A stretch of 64,000 bases of DNA from Streptococcus sp. D7B5 (GCF_029691405.1 NZ_CP121467.1:558001-622000), one strand, 5' to 3'; shown: positions 7,416 through 17,921, counted from the first letter of the stretch. The notes: generated from the sequence alone by a model not told the origin. Numbers and translations are program-made.

Positions 7416-8042
7416 CTAATCCAACGCCTTGACTTCATCAGCTACTTTTTGTAGATATTTTTGTCTTGTAGAATTTGTATTCACCTCACGCCCTAACTCA
7501 CCCAAAATTGAAACTTTCTTTGTTTTAATACCGCAGTGATTTAGGACAGCATTCTTTAATACTGATATTCCATAACTGTCTGGGATATTGATAGGACCTG
7601 AAAATACTTTGTACCACCATGTTGGTGCCATGGATGTTGCGTAAATACTAGCTGTTTTTCCTTTTAGTAACTTTTTAAACTGCTGACCCCTTAAGTAGTT
7701 TAAAATAAAACTTCCTTGATTATTGGCAGAGTACGCAATTCCTGGCGTGAAAACACGATCAATCCAACCCTTCAATAAACTAGGCATACTACTCCACCAA
7801 ATTGGATAAACAAAAATGAAATGATCTGCCCACTGAATTAATTCCTGAGAGCGAAGTATGAAGGGGTCCTCTTCCATCCGTTTTCGATAACCATAACGTA
7901 ATACAGGATCAAAATCTATCTCATTTAGGTTAATAGATTCAAGCTCATGATGATTTGAGTCAATATTTTCTACAATCGTTTGAAAAATTTCTTGACAGAA
8001 ACTTCCCTTGTCATGATGTCCATTGATGACTAAAATTTTCAT
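7416..8042 (-). CDS. NAD(P)H-dependent quinone oxidoreductase, flavodoxin-like fold
   Basis: Encodes 208 residues of the MdaB/NQO-type family, which bind FAD or FMN and reduce quinones by two electrons. The N-terminal MKILVINGHHDKGSF flavin-phosphate loop, FVYPIWWSSMPSLLKGWIDR near residue 78 and the VFTPGIAY segment are characteristic. The physiological substrate is unknown. It lies 15 bases downstream of uvrB and may be read through from it, with GGAGAAAACG as RBS. Confidence 0.85.
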   Translation of the reverse strand: MKILVINGHHDKGSFCQEIFQTIVENIDSNHHELESINLNEIDFDPVLRYGYRKRMEEDPFILRSQELIQWADHFIFVYPIWWSSMPSLLKGWIDRVFTPGIAYSANNQGSFILNYLRGQQFKKLLKGKTASIYATSMAPTWWYKVFSGPINIPDSYGISVLKNAVLNHCGIKTKKVSILGELGREVNTNSTRQKYLQKVADEVKALD

Positions 8043-8057
8043 TCGTTTTCTCCTTCA

Positions 8058-10046
8058 CTACCCCAACGCCTTGACTTCCAACATCATATCGCGTATCTGA
8101 GCTGCCAGTTCAAAGTCAAGCACTTCGACGGCTTCTTGCATTTGTTTTTCCAGTTTCTTGACGAGTTCTTTGCGTTCTTGTTTGTTGAGGCTATTGATAT
8201 CGACTTCCTTGTCCTCTTCCTTAGAAACTGCCTTGGTCACAGCAATCAGGTCACGGATTTCTTTCTTAATGGTTTGAGGTACGATACCATGCTCTTCATT
8301 ATAAGCCATCTGGATTTTCCGACGGCGAGCCGTTTCATCGATGGCACGTTGCATAGACTGAGTCATCGTGTCCGCATACATGATTACATGCCCTTCGCTA
8401 TTACGGGCAGCACGGCCAATGGTCTGGATGAGGCCACGTTCGTTACGAAGGAAACCTTCCTTGTCAGCATCTAGAATAGCAACCAAGCTTACCTCAGGAA
8501 CGTCAATCCCTTCGCGGAGCAGGTTGATTCCGACCAAAACATCAAAAACACCCAAACGTAGGTCACGGATAATCTCCGTCCGCTCCAAGGTCTTAATGTC
8601 CGAGTGCATGTACTTAACCTTGATGCCCATTTCCTTGAAGTAGTCGGTTAAGTCTTCAGCCATTTTCTTAGTCAAAGTGGTGATAAAGGTCCGTTCATTC
8701 TTTTCAACACGGGCATTGATTTCACCTAGGAGGTCATCAATCTGTCCCATAGTTGGACGAACTTCCACTTCAGGATCTAGAAGTCCTGTCGGACGAATGA
8801 TTTGCTCAATCACTGTCTCGGTCTGTTCATTTTCATAGTCACCTGGTGTCGCTGAAACATATACAATCTGATGAACGTGACTCTCAAACTCCTCACGACG
8901 GAGAGGGCGATTGTCCAAGGCAGACGGCAAACGGAAACCATAATTAACTAGCATTTCCTTACGAGAACGGTCTCCATTATACATGCCCTTGATTTGCCCC
9001 ATGGTCATGTGACTTTCATCAATCATGATCAAGAAATCATCTGGGAAAAAGTCGAGAAGCGTATAAGGAGGCTCTCCTTCACTACGACCATCCATGTGAC
9101 GAGAGTAGTTCTCAACCCCATTTGTATAACCCATCTCACGTAACATCTCAATATCATACTCTGTCCGCTGTTTCAAACGCTGGGCTTCTAGTAGCTTGCC
9201 TTCCTTCTCAAAGACAGCTAACTGCTCCTCCAACTCTGCTTGAATCTTGGCAATAGCAACCTCCATGTGGTCATCATTGGTCACAAAGTGAGTGGCTGGG
9301 AAAATCGCCAAATGATCCACTTCTCCCAATACCTGACCTGTCAAAGCCTCAACTTCACGGATACGGTCAATCTCATCCCCGAAAAACTCTACTCGAAAAG
9401 CGTGTTCATCACGGGAAGCTGGGAAAATCTCCACCACATCCCCACGAACACGAAATCTTCCCCGTTGGAAATCAATATCGTTACGTTCAAACTGAATATC
9501 GACCAAGTCATTCAAGAGTTTATCACGAGAAATCTCAAGCCCTGGACGAAGACTAACAACACTATCAGAATATTCCTTTGGAGAACCCAAACCATAGATA
9601 CAAGAGACTGAAGCCACAACAATGACATCATTGCGCTCCAGAAGTGCTGAAGTCGCTGAGTGACGGAGCTTGTCAATCTCATCATTAACCGAGCTATCCT
9701 TCTCTATATAGGTATCGCTTGAAGGTACATAGGCCTCAGGTTGGTAATAATCATAGTAAGACACGAAATACTCAACAGCATTTTCAGGGAAAAATTCCTT
9801 GAACTCCCCATAGAGCTGACCAGCTAGGGTTTTGTTATGGGCAATGACCAAAGTTGGTTTATTGACTTTGGAAATGACCTGACTCATGGTATAGGTCTTC
9901 CCTGTACCCGTCGCCCCCATCAGAATCTGAGCTTTCTCTCCACCCTCGATATTGTCAACCAACTGCTCAATCGCTTGGGGTTGATCTCCTGAAGGTTCAT
10001 ATTTTGATACTAGTTTAAATTTATTATCTGTAATTCGATTAATCAT
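8058..10046 (-). CDS. uvrB: Excinuclease ABC subunit B
   Basis: UvrB is the damage-verifying helicase-like subunit of nucleotide excision repair; it receives DNA from UvrA and positions UvrC. The 662-residue protein has Walker A GATGTGKT (near 44-51), the beta-hairpin region [20 protein letters not shown] (near 97), DESH Walker B, helicase motifs V/VI ending in QTIGRAARN, and a C-terminal UVR domain (about residues 622-657) for UvrC. Full length for the family. An extended -10 (TGG-TAAAAT) lies about 30 bases upstream. Confidence 0.98.
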   Translation of the reverse strand: MINRITDNKFKLVSKYEPSGDQPQAIEQLVDNIEGGEKAQILMGATGTGKTYTMSQVISKVNKPTLVIAHNKTLAGQLYGEFKEFFPENAVEYFVSYYDYYQPEAYVPSSDTYIEKDSSVNDEIDKLRHSATSALLERNDVIVVASVSCIYGLGSPKEYSDSVVSLRPGLEISRDKLLNDLVDIQFERNDIDFQRGRFRVRGDVVEIFPASRDEHAFRVEFFGDEIDRIREVEALTGQVLGEVDHLAIFPATHFVTNDDHMEVAIAKIQAELEEQLAVFEKEGKLLEAQRLKQRTEYDIEMLREMGYTNGVENYSRHMDGRSEGEPPYTLLDFFPDDFLIMIDESHMTMGQIKGMYNGDRSRKEMLVNYGFRLPSALDNRPLRREEFESHVHQIVYVSATPGDYENEQTETVIEQIIRPTGLLDPEVEVRPTMGQIDDLLGEINARVEKNERTFITTLTKKMAEDLTDYFKEMGIKVKYMHSDIKTLERTEIIRDLRLGVFDVLVGINLLREGIDVPEVSLVAILDADKEGFLRNERGLIQTIGRAARNSEGHVIMYADTMTQSMQRAIDETARRRKIQMAYNEEHGIVPQTIKKEIRDLIAVTKAVSKEEDKEVDINSLNKQERKELVKKLEKQMQEAVEVLDFELAAQIRDMMLEVKALG

Positions 10047-10077
10047 GATTGCCTCATCTGCATTTTTCTATCCTTCT

Positions 10078-10086
10078 ATTTTACCA
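10078..10086 (-). promoter_or_regulatory. uvrB extended -10 promoter
   Basis: On the minus strand TGGTAAAAT (10086 to 10078) is an extended -10 element. No convincing -35 is seen. The predicted start near 10071 gives a leader of about 25 bases. Confidence 0.5.
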
Positions 10087-10135
10087 TAAATTTACTTTTC
10101 AGACTCTTCTCTAAGTTGATAAGAGCAAGGATTCT

Positions 10136-10154
10136 ATGTTATATTTTCTTACAT
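10136..10154 (+). promoter_or_regulatory. GlnR operator of glnPQ
   Basis: The sequence ATGTTATATTTTCTTACAT contains TGTTA-N7-TTACA, an exact match to the GlnR/TnrA box TGTNA-N7-TNACA. It lies about 15 bases upstream of the -35. In pneumococcus, GlnR with glutamine synthetase represses glnPQ-zwf under glutamine excess, and the gene order here is the same. Confidence 0.85.
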
Positions 10155-10168
10155 AAAATTCATAAAAT

Positions 10169-10197
10169 TTGCCTTTTCATTCATTTTCTGATATAAT
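10169..10197 (+). promoter_or_regulatory. glnP promoter
   Basis: -35 TTGCCT (10169-10174), 17-base spacer and perfect -10 TATAAT (10192-10197) with an extended TG (10189-10190). Predicted start near 10204. Confidence 0.8.
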
Positions 10198-10226
10198 GGG
10201 AAAATATTCGGAAAAGGAGACTAAAA

Positions 10227-12392
10227 ATGAAGAAAAAAATACTAGCATGTTTGCTCATTTTATTTCCCATTTTCTCACTAGGTATGGCAAAAGCTGATAC
10301 TGTTAAGATTGTGTCTGATACAGCTTACGCACCTTTTGAGTTTAAAGATTCAGATCAAACCTATAAAGGGATTGATGTTGATATTATCAATAAAGTCGCA
10401 GAAATCAAAGGATGGAACATCCAAATGTCTTATCCTGGCTTTGATGCAGCTGTAAATGCAGTGCAATCAGGTCAAGCAGATGCTATTATGGCAGGTATGA
10501 CAAAAACAAAAGAACGTGAAAATGTCTTTACCATGTCTGATACTTATTATGATACAAAAGTTGTCATTGCTACGACAAAGGCAAATAAAATCACCAAATA
10601 TGAGGAACTTAGCGGAAAAACAGTTGGAGTTAAGAACGGAACTGCCGCTCAACGTTTCCTCGAAAGTATCAAAAATAAATACGGTTTCTCTATTAAAACC
10701 TTTGATACAGGTGATTTGATGAATAACAGTCTAAGTGCTGGTGCTGTAAATGCCATCATGGATGACAAACCTGTTATTGAGTATGCGATTAACCAAGGAC
10801 AAGATCTCAGCATCAATATGGATGGTGAGGCTGTTGGAAGCTTTGCCTTTGGTGTCAAGAAAGGTAGCAAGTATGAACACTTGGTTACCGAGTTTAACGA
10901 AGCTCTAGCACAAATGAAGAAGGATGGTAGCTTGGAGCAAATCATCCAAAAATGGACAGCTTCTACAACTACGGCAACCCCAACGACAACTACTGCTGCT
11001 GGACAAAAAGCTACTCCAGTGAAGAGCAAGTACATTATTGCCAGCGACTCATCTTTCGCCCCATTCGTCTTTCAAAATTCAAGCAATCAATACACTGGTA
11101 TTGATATGGACCTTATCAAGGCCATTGCTAAAGACCAAGGTTTTGAAATTGAAATTACCAACCCAGGATTTGACGCAGCCATTAGTGCTGTACAAGCAGG
11201 ACAAGCAGATGGTATCATTGCTGGTATGTCTGTAACAGATGCTCGTAAGGAAACCTTTGACTTCTCAGAATCCTACTACACAGCAAATACGATTCTCGGT
11301 GTGAAAGAATCAAGCACGATTGCTTCTTATGAAGACCTCAAGGATAAAACTGTCGGTGTTAAAAACGGAACTGCTTCTCAAACGTTCCTTACTGAGAACC
11401 AAAGTAAATACGGTTATAAGATTAAAACCTTTGCAGATGGCGCATCTATGTATGACAGTCTGAACACTGGATCTATCGATGCCGTGATGGATGACGAGCC
11501 TGTTCTCAAATATTCTATCAGCCAAGGTCAAAAATTGAAAACACCAATCGCTGGAACTCCAATCGGTGAAACCGCCTTTGCGGTTAAAAAAGGAACAAAC
11601 CCTGAATTGATCCAGATGTTCAATAATGGACTTGCGAACCTCAAAGCTAACGGAGAATTCCAAAAGATTCTTGACAAGTATCTAGCTAGCGAAACTTCAA
11701 CTAACTCTACAAGTACGGTTGACGAAACTACTATCTGGGGCTTGCTTCAAAACAACTACAAACAACTTCTTAGTGGACTTGGAATCACTCTTGCTCTAGC
11801 GCTTATTTCATTTGCAATTGCCATTGTCATCGGGATTATCTTCGGTATGTTTAGCGTTAGTCCATACAAATCTCTTCGTCTAATCTCTGAGATTTTCGTT
11901 GATGTTATTCGAGGAATTCCATTGATGATTCTTGCAGCCTTCATCTTCTGGGGTATTCCAAACTTCATCGAGTCGATTACAGGCCAACAAAGTCCAATCA
12001 ATGACTTTGTAGCTGGTACTATCGCCCTCTCACTCAATGCAGCTGCTTATATCGCTGAAATTGTTCGTGGTGGGATTCAAGCTGTTCCAGTTGGGCAAAT
12101 GGAGGCCAGTCGCAGTCTTGGTATCTCTTATGGAAAAACCATGCGTAAGATAATCTTGCCACAAGCGACTAAATTGATGTTGCCAAACTTTGTCAACCAA
12201 TTCGTTATCGCTCTTAAAGATACAACCATCGTCTCTGCTATCGGTTTGGTTGAACTCTTCCAAACTGGTAAGATCATCATTGCCCGTAACTACCAAAGTT
12301 TCAAGATGTATGCAATCCTTGCTATCTTCTATCTTGTAATTATCACGCTTTTGACTAGACTAGCGAAACGCTTAGAAAAGAGGATTCGTTAA
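10227..12392 (+). CDS. glnP: Glutamine/glutamate ABC transporter, two fused substrate-binding domains plus permease
   Basis: The 721-residue GlnP has a signal peptide (about 1-23), two tandem extracytoplasmic amino-acid-binding domains (about 25-245 and 268-488; each has APFxF, GFDAAxxAVQxGQADxIxAGM and [12 protein letters not shown]), joined by a Thr/Ala/Pro linker (about 247-262). A permease domain follows (about 503-721, from the [12 protein letters not shown] helix). Two receptors per chain, four per dimer, is the known GlnPQ design and widens substrate range. The stop and the glnQ start share a base (TAATG). GlnR box and promoter lie upstream; RBS AAAGGAG. Confidence 0.96.
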   Translation: MKKKILACLLILFPIFSLGMAKADTVKIVSDTAYAPFEFKDSDQTYKGIDVDIINKVAEIKGWNIQMSYPGFDAAVNAVQSGQADAIMAGMTKTKERENVFTMSDTYYDTKVVIATTKANKITKYEELSGKTVGVKNGTAAQRFLESIKNKYGFSIKTFDTGDLMNNSLSAGAVNAIMDDKPVIEYAINQGQDLSINMDGEAVGSFAFGVKKGSKYEHLVTEFNEALAQMKKDGSLEQIIQKWTASTTTATPTTTTAAGQKATPVKSKYIIASDSSFAPFVFQNSSNQYTGIDMDLIKAIAKDQGFEIEITNPGFDAAISAVQAGQADGIIAGMSVTDARKETFDFSESYYTANTILGVKESSTIASYEDLKDKTVGVKNGTASQTFLTENQSKYGYKIKTFADGASMYDSLNTGSIDAVMDDEPVLKYSISQGQKLKTPIAGTPIGETAFAVKKGTNPELIQMFNNGLANLKANGEFQKILDKYLASETSTNSTSTVDETTIWGLLQNNYKQLLSGLGITLALALISFAIAIVIGIIFGMFSVSPYKSLRLISEIFVDVIRGIPLMILAAFIFWGIPNFIESITGQQSPINDFVAGTIALSLNAAAYIAEIVRGGIQAVPVGQMEASRSLGISYGKTMRKIILPQATKLMLPNFVNQFVIALKDTTIVSAIGLVELFQTGKIIIARNYQSFKMYAILAIFYLVIITLLTRLAKRLEKRIR

Positions 12393-13132
12393 TGGCAAAA
12401 CTAAAAATTGATGTAAATGATTTGCATAAGTATTATGGAAAAGACGAAGTTTTAAAAGGTATTACTACTAAGTTTTATGAAGGAGATGTTGTTTGTATCA
12501 TCGGTCCTTCTGGTTCTGGTAAATCGACCTTCCTCCGTAGCCTTAACCTCCTCGAGGAGGTAACGAGTGGCCACATCACAGTAAATGGTTATGATCTGAC
12601 TGAAAAATCAACCAATGTCGACCATGTTCGTGAAAACGTGGGAATGGTCTTCCAACATTTCAACCTCTTCCCTCACATGTCAGTCCTAGAAAATATCACT
12701 TTTGCACCTATTGAACACAAACGAATGACCAAAGAAGAAGCTGAGAAATTGGGGATGGAGTTGCTGGAGAAAGTCGGTCTTGCAGACAAAGCTAATGCTA
12801 ACCCAGATAGCCTATCAGGTGGTCAAAAACAGCGTGTAGCTATCGCTCGTGGACTTGCCATGAATCCTGATATCATGCTCTTTGATGAGCCAACTTCCGC
12901 TCTGGACCCTGAGATGGTTGGAGATGTACTGAATGTTATGAAGGAATTGGCAGAGCAAGGTATGACCATGATTATCGTAACCCATGAGATGGGATTTGCT
13001 CGTCAGGTGGCTAACCGTGTTATCTTTACGGCTGATGGTGAATTCCTGGAAGATGGAACTCCAGATCAAATCTTCGATAACCCACAACACCGTCGTCTAA
13101 AAGAGTTCTTGGACAAGGTCTTAAATGTATAA
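12392..13132 (+). CDS. glnQ: Glutamine ABC transporter ATP-binding protein
   Basis: GlnQ is the ATPase that drives GlnP. The 246-residue protein has Walker [10 protein letters not shown] (near 38-46), Q-loop at [12 protein letters not shown], signature [16 protein letters not shown], Walker [14 protein letters not shown] and the switch His in VTHEMGF, all intact. Its start overlaps the glnP stop by one base. A terminator follows, though zwf downstream is reported to be partly co-transcribed with glnPQ in pneumococcus. Confidence 0.97.
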   Translation: MAKLKIDVNDLHKYYGKDEVLKGITTKFYEGDVVCIIGPSGSGKSTFLRSLNLLEEVTSGHITVNGYDLTEKSTNVDHVRENVGMVFQHFNLFPHMSVLENITFAPIEHKRMTKEEAEKLGMELLEKVGLADKANANPDSLSGGQKQRVAIARGLAMNPDIMLFDEPTSALDPEMVGDVLNVMKELAEQGMTMIIVTHEMGFARQVANRVIFTADGEFLEDGTPDQIFDNPQHRRLKEFLDKVLNV

Positions 13133-13135
13133 AAC

Positions 13136-13164
13136 AAAACTGTAAGGCTCTCCTTACAGTTTTT
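13136..13164 (+). terminator. Terminator after glnQ
   Basis: The stem AAAACTGTAAGG (13136-13147) / CCTTACAGTTTT with a CTCT loop and a short T run is a good intrinsic terminator, possibly leaky into zwf. Confidence 0.8.
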
Positions 13165-13280
13165 AATTGCGTATTGGATTTTTTGTTTTTTTTGAAAATT
13201 ATGATAAAATAAAAACTATGATAATGAGGAAATCTCATCCCTAGTCCAACTAGGAAAAAATATAGAAATTAGGTAGCTAG

Positions 13281-14768
13281 ATGTCATCAAAGGTTATTGT
13301 TACAATTTTCGGTGCGAGTGGAGATTTAGCTAAACGCAAACTCTACCCTTCCCTTTTCAGACTCTATAAATCAGGCAATCTCTCTGAGCATTTTGCTGTT
13401 ATTGGAACAGCTCGTAGACCTTGGAGTAAGGAATATTTTGAATCTGTAGTTGTCGAATCCATCCTTGATTTGGCAGATAGTACCGAGCAAGCCCAAGAAT
13501 TCGCTAGCCACTTCTACTATCAAAGCCATGATGTGAATGATACGGAACATTACATTGCCTTGCGTCAATTACAAGCTGAGCTCAACGAAAAATACCAAGC
13601 TGAACACAATAAACTCTTCTTCTTGTCCATGGCACCCCAGTTCTTTGGAACTATCGCCAAGCACCTCAAATCTGAAAACATTGTTGATGGCAAAGGTTTT
13701 GAGCGCTTGATCGTTGAGAAACCATTTGGCACAGACTACGAAACAGCGAGCAAACTCAATGAAGATCTCCTTGCTGCCTTTGATGAGGAGCAAATCTACC
13801 GTATCGACCATTACTTAGGTAAAGAGATGATTCAGAGTATCTTTGCTGTTCGTTTTGCCAACATGATCTTTGAGAATGTTTGGAACCGTGAGCACATTGA
13901 TAATGTACAGATTACCTTTGCGGAACGCTTGGGTGTTGAAGAACGCGGTGGCTACTATGATCAATCTGGTGCCCTTCGTGATATGGTGCAAAACCATACT
14001 CTCCAACTCCTCTCTCTTCTAGCCATGGACAAACCAGCTAGTTTTACAAAAGATGAGATTCGTGCTGAAAAGATAAAGGTCTTTAAAAACCTCTATCATC
14101 CAACTGAGGAAGAACTGAAAGAACAGTTTATCCGTGGTCAATATCGCTCTGGTAAAATCGATGGCATGAAATACATTTCCTATCGAAGCGAACCAAATGT
14201 CGACCCAGAATCTACAACAGAAACCTTTGCATCTGGTGCCTTCTTTGTAGACAGCGATCGTTTCCGTGGTGTTCCCTTCTTCTTCCGTACAGGGAAACGC
14301 CTGACTGAAAAAGGGACTCATGTCAATATCGTCTTTAAGCAAATGGACTCTATCTTCGGAGAACCACTTGCTCCAAACATTTTGACCATCTATATCCAAC
14401 CAACTGAAGGATTCTCTCTCAGCCTAAATGGGAAGCAAGTCGGTGAAGAATTTAACCTGGCGCCAAGCTCTTTAGATTATCGTACAGATGCTACCGCTAC
14501 TGGGGCTTCACCAGATCCATACGAAAAGCTAATCTACGATGTCTTGAACAACAATTCTACCAACTTTAGCCACTGGGATGAGGTGAGCGCTTCTTGGAAA
14601 TTGATTGACCGTATCGAAGAGCTCTGGGCTCAAAATGGAGTTCCGCTCCACGACTACAAGTCTGGAAGCATGGGACCACAAGCAAGCTTTGACTTACTTG
14701 AGAAGTATGGAGCAAAATGGACTTGGCAACCAGATATCGCCTATCGTGAAGATGGCCGTTTAGAATAG
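13281..14768 (+). CDS. zwf: Glucose-6-phosphate 1-dehydrogenase
   Basis: G6PDH oxidises glucose-6-phosphate with NADP+ and opens the pentose phosphate pathway. The 495-residue protein has the nucleotide-binding GASGDLAKRKL at the N-terminus, the catalytic motif RIDHYLGKE (near 174-182) and IVEKPFG just before it. Length is typical. The ribosome binding site is modest (AGGTAG, 13271-13276). A 148-base gap with a terminator separates it from glnQ; supply of NADPH for glutamate synthesis explains its link with GlnR in related species. Confidence 0.97.
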   Translation: MSSKVIVTIFGASGDLAKRKLYPSLFRLYKSGNLSEHFAVIGTARRPWSKEYFESVVVESILDLADSTEQAQEFASHFYYQSHDVNDTEHYIALRQLQAELNEKYQAEHNKLFFLSMAPQFFGTIAKHLKSENIVDGKGFERLIVEKPFGTDYETASKLNEDLLAAFDEEQIYRIDHYLGKEMIQSIFAVRFANMIFENVWNREHIDNVQITFAERLGVEERGGYYDQSGALRDMVQNHTLQLLSLLAMDKPASFTKDEIRAEKIKVFKNLYHPTEEELKEQFIRGQYRSGKIDGMKYISYRSEPNVDPESTTETFASGAFFVDSDRFRGVPFFFRTGKRLTEKGTHVNIVFKQMDSIFGEPLAPNILTIYIQPTEGFSLSLNGKQVGEEFNLAPSSLDYRTDATATGASPDPYEKLIYDVLNNNSTNFSHWDEVSASWKLIDRIEELWAQNGVPLHDYKSGSMGPQASFDLLEKYGAKWTWQPDIAYREDGRLE

Positions 14769-14770
14769 CA

Positions 14771-14808
14771 AAAATATCCTGCAAGATGACTTGTAGGATA
14801 TTTATTTT
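14771..14808. terminator. Bidirectional terminator between zwf and ftsY
   Basis: A 14-bp stem (14772-14785 with 14790-14803, one mismatch or wobble) and loop ATGA lie between convergent stops. T-rich tracts follow on both strands. Confidence 0.85.
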
Positions 14809-14811
14809 GTA

Positions 14812-16110
14812 TTAAATCAAGCCCTCTAAGAGACCTTTCATAAAGTTTTCTGAGTTAAATTCCCCGATATCATCGATTTTTTCACCAAAACCAATCAATT
14901 TTACAGGGATATTAAGTTCTTCTCGGATAGCCAGAACGACACCACCGCGAGCAGTTCCGTCAATTTTTGTCAAAACAATTCCAGTCAATGGTGTTATCTT
15001 AGAAAATTCCTTAGCTTGTACCAAGGCGTTCTGTCCAGTTGAAGCATCGAGTGCCAGGAAGGTTTCATGAGGTGCCTCTGGAACGACACGTTTAATAATA
15101 CGACCAATCTTTTCCAACTCGGCCATAAGGTTGTCCTTGTTTTGCAGACGCCCTGCTGTATCAATCATGAGAATATCAATCCCTTCGGCTACGGCGCGTT
15201 CCATACCATCAAAGACCACACTTGCTGGATCAGCCTTTTCAGGCCCCGTCACAACAGGAACATCCACACGTCGACCCCATTCAGCTAGCTGAGCTACAGC
15301 ACCCGCACGGAAGGTATCTGCCGCAACCAACATGACTTTCTTGCCAGCTTGTTTATATCGATGAGCCAATTTCCCAATAGAAGTTGTCTTCCCAACACCA
15401 TTAACACCAACAAAGAGCATGACTGTCAAACCATCTTGGAAATGGATTTGTTCATCGTAGTTGCCATCCTTCTCATAGAGTTCAACCAATTTCTCGATAA
15501 TGACACGACGGAGCGCATCAGGCTTCTTAGCATTTTCGAGTTTGGCTTCATAGCGTAGTTCTTCTGTTAAGTTTGAAGCGACTTGCACACCGACGTCGCT
15601 CATGATGAGCAGTTCTTCCAATTCTTCGAAGAATTCTTCATCGACAGAACGGAAGTTGGCAAAGAAGGCATTCAAACGAGCACCGAATCCGGTACGCGTC
15701 TTTTTGAGACTGCGGTCATATTTTTCCTGAACCGTTTCTTCAGACTGGTGACTTTCTTCTCCTACGTCTTCAGCCCCTAGCTCTTCTCCAGTTTCTAGAG
15801 ATTCTTGGCTCTCTTCTTCGAAAAATTCTTCAGGTTCTTGGCCTTGCTCTGTCTCATCAACCTCTTCTTGAACCGTTTCCTCAACTGCTTCTGGTTCAAT
15901 AACTTCTTCTGTCAAGATCTGAGGGGTTTCTTCTTGAGCAGGTGTTTCTTCCACTTTGTCTCTTGCTGTCTCTTCCTGAGAAGTTTCTTCGACTGAAGTT
16001 TGGTTTTCTTCAACCTCTTCTGACAAATCAAGATTTTCCAGAGCTTCTTTTACGATATCTTCGATTTTCGGCTCTTCTTTTTTTCCGAATAGACGGTCAA
16101 ATAATCCCAT
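14812..16110 (-). CDS. ftsY: Signal recognition particle receptor FtsY
   Basis: FtsY is the membrane-associated GTPase that docks SRP-bound ribosomes at the Sec translocon. The 432-residue protein starts with a Glu-rich A domain (about 15-125, near-continuous acidic residues), followed by the N domain (from about 130) and the G domain with GVNGVGKTTSIGKLAH (near 235), DTAGR and TKIDGTARGG. Family members differ mainly in the acidic region; this one is average. The stop of the upstream Cof phosphatase gene lies 3 bases before its start, so they form an operon. Confidence 0.97.
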   Translation of the reverse strand: MGLFDRLFGKKEEPKIEDIVKEALENLDLSEEVEENQTSVEETSQEETARDKVEETPAQEETPQILTEEVIEPEAVEETVQEEVDETEQGQEPEEFFEEESQESLETGEELGAEDVGEESHQSEETVQEKYDRSLKKTRTGFGARLNAFFANFRSVDEEFFEELEELLIMSDVGVQVASNLTEELRYEAKLENAKKPDALRRVIIEKLVELYEKDGNYDEQIHFQDGLTVMLFVGVNGVGKTTSIGKLAHRYKQAGKKVMLVAADTFRAGAVAQLAEWGRRVDVPVVTGPEKADPASVVFDGMERAVAEGIDILMIDTAGRLQNKDNLMAELEKIGRIIKRVVPEAPHETFLALDASTGQNALVQAKEFSKITPLTGIVLTKIDGTARGGVVLAIREELNIPVKLIGFGEKIDDIGEFNSENFMKGLLEGLI

Positions 16111-16113
16111 ATT

Positions 16114-16932
16114 CTAGTTCTCCTTTAGCACGTATTCTTCGATAGCCCAGGCAACGGCTTCCTCGTCGTTGGTCATTGGGGTAATGACATTGGCAACTGC
16201 CTTAACTGCTGGAACTGCATTTTGCATGGCAACTCCCAGACCTGCCCACTCAATCATGGAAAGGTCATTGGCCTCGTCCCCACAAGCAATGACTTGACTT
16301 TGGTCGATTCCTAAGTGTTTAATTAATTTCGCTAAACCTGTTGCCTTGTGGACATTTTTCGGTGACCATTCCAATAAGAGTTCACGCGATTTGAAGATCT
16401 CATATTGGTCAAACAATTCAGAAGAAATCTGTTGAATCGCTGTATCCAAAGGTTCTTGGGCAAAGGCAGTCACACATTTGTTATACGTCATCTGACTAGA
16501 TAGATCCTCAAAAGCGACAGGTACGAAAGTCAAGGCTGGGTTGAACTTAGCATAGAGACTTTCTTGGTCCGACTGGATTTGATAGACGGTTCCTTCTGAA
16601 ATAGCATCTAACGGAAGTCCGAGTTTTTCAGTTTCCTCGTACAAACGTGCCACATCATCGATTGAAAAGACGGTTTTATCGAGAATCTCTCCAGTATTTT
16701 TCTGTACCAGACCACCATTAAAGGTGATGGTGTACTCATCCTCCTGACCGTCAGTCCCTAGCTCATGGAGAAAGAAATCCATAGCTTTCAGAGGACGTCC
16801 CGTTGTCAGAACGACCTTGATGCCACGGTCACGCGCAGCTTTGAGGACCTCCTTGGTACGATCTGTCAGCTTTTTATCCGTTGTCAGCAAAGTACCGTCC
16901 AAATCCAGTGCAATCAATTTAATATCTGCCAT
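16114..16932 (-). CDS. Cof-type HAD-IIB phosphatase (YidA-like)
   Basis: Encodes 272 residues of a haloacid dehalogenase superfamily sugar-phosphate or nucleotide phosphatase. Motif I DLDGTLLTTDK (near 10-20), motif II TTGRPLKAM, and motifs III/IV VIACGDEANDLSMIEWAG near residue 215 are complete, with a C2B-type cap between. The natural substrate is unknown. It shares one base with its upstream paralogue (TAATG) and precedes ftsY. Confidence 0.88.
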   Translation of the reverse strand: MADIKLIALDLDGTLLTTDKKLTDRTKEVLKAARDRGIKVVLTTGRPLKAMDFFLHELGTDGQEDEYTITFNGGLVQKNTGEILDKTVFSIDDVARLYEETEKLGLPLDAISEGTVYQIQSDQESLYAKFNPALTFVPVAFEDLSSQMTYNKCVTAFAQEPLDTAIQQISSELFDQYEIFKSRELLLEWSPKNVHKATGLAKLIKHLGIDQSQVIACGDEANDLSMIEWAGLGVAMQNAVPAVKAVANVITPMTNDEEAVAWAIEEYVLKEN

Positions 16933-17723
16933 TATAAGCCCTCCATATAAGTCATCACTGATTGGTCCTTATGGTGGCCAATCACTGTCTCTGCTAATTC
17001 TAAAATCTCTGGTCGCGCATTTTCAGGAGCGATTGGGTGGCCGACAACCTGCATCATGTGAAGGTCATTGAGATTATCGCCAAACGCCATAACCTGATCC
17101 ATGGTCAGACCCAGTTTTTTTGCCAACTCAACAATGGCCACTCCTTTATCAACGTAGTCCAAGACAATATCGATGGATTCAAAACCTGTTGTCATGGCTT
17201 TCACACCAGGAACATTTTCGTTGACCCAGGCCTCACCAACTTCTATCGTTTCTTCAGTAAAGTTAGTAGTGAATTTAAAAATCTCATCCGTGATATCTTC
17301 CAAACTCGCTACTTTTTGAATATTTTCATTGTAGTGACGGCTAAACATCAGATAGGTCTCATCCACTGTATCCAAAACATAACAAGCTTTTTTCCCAGTC
17401 AAGAGCATTTTTCTTTCATCAAAATAGGGTGATTTCTTTAAAGCTTCAAAAGTACTCAAGTAAAAGTCCCGATACATAGTAGCCTCGTACATATTCTCCC
17501 CATGAAACTCAACGTAGCTGCCATTTTCAGCTATAAAAATCACTTCATCACGCACATCCGCAAACAACTTTTTCAGGGACAAGATACCGCGACCCGAGGC
17601 CACAGCAAAATAAATCCCCTTTTCTTTGTAAGAAACAAGCAAGTTTTTGAGACGTTCCATATCAAACCGACCCTCTCCGTCTAGAAAGGTTCCATCCATA
17701 TCGGTTGCTACAAGTTTAATCAT
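16932..17723 (-). CDS. Cof-type HAD-IIB phosphatase
   Basis: Encodes 263 residues with HAD motif I DMDGTFLDGEGRFD at the N-terminus, ASGRG (motif II) and MAFGDNLNDLHMMQ (motifs III/IV). The frame is open to 18164, but that part is antisense to the next gene; the ATG at 17723 has AAGGA at the right distance and begins at the usual MIKLVATDMDGT. It is a paralogue of the following gene and of the same class, with unknown substrate. An extended -10 (TGG-TATAAT) lies at 17761-17769. Confidence 0.88.
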   Translation of the reverse strand: MIKLVATDMDGTFLDGEGRFDMERLKNLLVSYKEKGIYFAVASGRGILSLKKLFADVRDEVIFIAENGSYVEFHGENMYEATMYRDFYLSTFEALKKSPYFDERKMLLTGKKACYVLDTVDETYLMFSRHYNENIQKVASLEDITDEIFKFTTNFTEETIEVGEAWVNENVPGVKAMTTGFESIDIVLDYVDKGVAIVELAKKLGLTMDQVMAFGDNLNDLHMMQVVGHPIAPENARPEILELAETVIGHHKDQSVMTYMEGL

Positions 17724-17760
17724 AAAATCCTTCATACTCCAATTGATAAATCTATCTTCT

Positions 17761-17769
17761 ATTATACCA
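17761..17769 (-). promoter_or_regulatory. Extended -10 promoter of the Cof-Cof-ftsY operon
   Basis: Minus-strand TGGTATAAT with no good -35. The -35 region falls in a long imperfect inverted repeat (17778-17831). Confidence 0.55.
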
Positions 17770-17777
17770 TAGATAAA

Positions 17778-17831
17778 CTGAAAAAGGACTAGTACAGTAG
17801 GATTGACTACTGGATAGTAGGTCTTTTTCAG
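17778..17831. repeat. 54-base imperfect inverted repeat between divergent genes
   Basis: The outer arms CTGAAAAAG and CTTTTTCAG are perfect and the inner arms CAGTAG / CTACTG are perfect, with a partly matching middle and a GATTGA loop. It lies between divergent promoters, so it is not a conventional terminator. It may be an operator or the remnant of a small mobile repeat. Confidence 0.5.
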
Positions 17832-17892
17832 TAAAGTAGAAAAGCGCTTAAAAATTAGAATCGTAGAACTTTTTTCAGATAGTTTAAAAAGA

Positions 17893-17921
17893 TTGTTTTC
17901 CCCTACTCTTTTCTCTATAAT
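17893..17921 (+). promoter_or_regulatory. Promoter of the VIT family gene
   Basis: -35 TTGTTT (17893-17898), 17-base spacer and perfect -10 TATAAT (17916-17921). Confidence 0.7.

Noticed and set aside
17843-17860. cre-like AAAGCGCTT upstream of the VIT gene
   Set aside because: Only about 11 of 14 positions agree with the CcpA consensus and the outer conserved C is missing.
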